Origin: Undaria pinnatifida
Taxonomy: Eukaryota > Sar > Phaeophyceae > Laminariales > Alariaceae
DNA: 64,000 bases
NCBI GenBank assembly: GCA_012845835.1
Contig: JABAKD010000002.1
Span: 5,888,106 to 5,952,105 of the forward strand
Reading direction: 5' to 3'
In this document: one piece after another, positions 62,701 through 64,000 of the stretch
Numbering within the stretch: position 1 is the first letter of the stretch
Layout: each line of letters opens with the position of its first letter
The notes under the pieces: generated by a model
Databases searched by the model: none
What the model saw: the letters and a program-made list of their open reading frames with translations, nothing else
Told to the model about the DNA's origin: nothing
Made by a program: the position numbers and the translations under genes

Positions 62701-63529
62701 GGGTTCAAATAGAGTGGGCGAATCTACGACCTGTAAGAGTAAGAGCCTCGGCACTGCTTGCGGGGTTTTAAAGCAGAAGTTGGACTACTTCACGGAGCGA
62801 GAAGGACGGGCGCAGAAAGGGCAGCAACGTGGGCTATGTCAATGGTAACACCGGAAACAGATAAGATGCACAAGGTCCCTGGAGTAGCCGTCGCGTGTTT
62901 TGGCTTTACGCTCCATTAGGGCTTCCCTTGATTTTGACGTTCATTTTTTCTGACGGTTTTTGTGGGTGGTCGACGTTTGAACCTCATGCTACTGCACGGT
63001 GTTGGATGCCAACAATAATAAACAAGAAATAAAGAGGAACGTCAGACTCGCGAGTTTTGGGCAGTATTAAAGACTCCCGTTGAATAAATCGCAGTCAGCA
63101 GCAGGCGCCACGCCAACCCCTCCTACCTGATAAGAGGTACCAGGTATAGTCTATATATAGAGTCTATATATATTATTGTCGAGGTTGTTTGGAGCTGGAC
63201 TTCCCATATTTAGTGGGGTTTTGGTTCGTTGTTGTCGGACCCGTACGGCAGCGCACAGTGCGCAACCCGGCTTCGCCCTTTTACAACTGTTGTTCATACA
63301 CAACACTATTATTCTACACTACTATTAATAGACACATTATGCTGCCAATACATGGTAGAGGTGCACGACATTTATTCGGAGGCGTTCCTCTCGTGAGAAG
63401 CTCCATAGACTATATACCTCGCACACAAAACACCGATTCCGATTTCGATTTTGAGAAAAACAGAAGCACTTTTGTGCAACCCGATGAAGAATATCACGCC
63501 CCATCATTGTAGTATAGTACAAGAGCTCC

Positions 63530-63561
63530 GCATGGGCGCCGGCATTCGCCGGCGCCCATGC
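63530..63561. repeat. Perfect 14 bp GC-rich hairpin, 4 nt loop
   Basis: GCATGGGCGCCGGC, loop ATTC, then GCCGGCGCCCATGC. The stem is perfect and stands out in an AT-rich stretch. Function unknown. Confidence 0.9.
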
Positions 63562-64000
63562 TTGGGGTAGGGCAGGGCAGCACTTCGACAACTTAAGGTG
63601 TAGCTGTCCGATTTGGCATGCATTGAACTTTAAAGTAATGCCAAGAGTTTAATACGAACATGGGATTATGAAAGTCATGCTTTGACAAAAGAAAAAACGT
63701 AATATTATACAACAAAGAAGGCAAACTATGTTAAATGCGCCGTCAAGTAAAAGTTGGCGTCGGTCAAACAAAAATACCGAAAAGAGTATTATAATTGAGA
63801 ACCTGCGTCGCCTCTAGGCGAAACAAAAATGCCTTAGTATTAATGAAGAGACTGCACTGCTGTCCCCGTGGCAATGGAGGTTCGAAGCCGACAGGATGCA
63901 AAGTCGGTTTGCATCAAACGTCGACATGAGGACATGTCAGCCGGCGAGGTTTTGGAAGAAGATTGCTTTGTTTGTTATGTGAAGGCTGTCGCATTGATTG

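Larger units (their letters stand above)
62124..64000. other. Upstream of gene 2 exon 1
   Basis: A family A element (62446-62700) and a GC hairpin (63530-63561) are present. The remainder is AT-rich and shows no exon I could support. Promoter elements of gene 2 would be expected here if exon 1 is the first, but none could be identified. Confidence 0.45.

Overview
This 64 kb window looks like nuclear DNA of a large-genome eukaryote, most likely a protist or alga. Short exons of 55-700 nt are separated by introns of 0.1-7.8 kb, with GT-AG borders and matching phases. Short TTAGGG tracts, homopolymeric amino-acid runs, a Ty1/copia retrotransposon and many short inverted-repeat elements fit a stramenopile such as a brown alga. 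That placement is a guess from style, not from a marker gene. No rRNA, tRNA or CRISPR was recognised.

Two genes were reconstructed exon by exon. Gene 1 (+ strand, from at or before position 1015 to 19478, ten exons seen, 5' end missing) encodes a P-loop ATPase of the Ycf45/SpoIIIAA-like family, the family that includes plant SPD1. Walker A, the VDTSNEIAGDG segment, Walker B and the following SAHG segment lie on successive exons in the family order, and all phases agree. Gene 2 (- strand, 62123 down to 26861, sixteen exons, 3141 nt of coding sequence ending in TAG) encodes an unrecognised protein of about 1040 residues. It has an N-terminal coiled coil, three EF-hand-like pairs with mostly degenerate or shortened loops, acidic and glutamine-rich linkers, a Tudor-like module and a long basic Ser/Pro-rich tail. 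The genes converge; 19.5-26.9 kb between their 3' ends holds only repeats.

Introns carry most of the remaining content. Gene 2 intron 1 holds a young Ty1/copia element (55999-61575) in the same orientation, with near-identical LTRs and a CATGT target duplication. It keeps gag and reverse transcriptase/RNase H but has no visible protease or integrase, and it carries two in-frame TAG codons and one A-run frameshift. Gene 2 intron 6 holds a 1.15 kb (TATG)n microsatellite. Gene 1 intron 8 holds a 1.5 kb palindromic HindIII-rich satellite interrupted by TTAGGG repeats. Two MITE-like families (A, about 260 bp; B, about 280 bp), with related inverted termini built on GCTACGRTAG, occur more than twenty times, once nested. 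A third family (C), snap-back repeats and several minisatellites fill the rest.

Exon borders were read by eye from splice consensus, phase and protein likeness. They are predictions, without transcript support.
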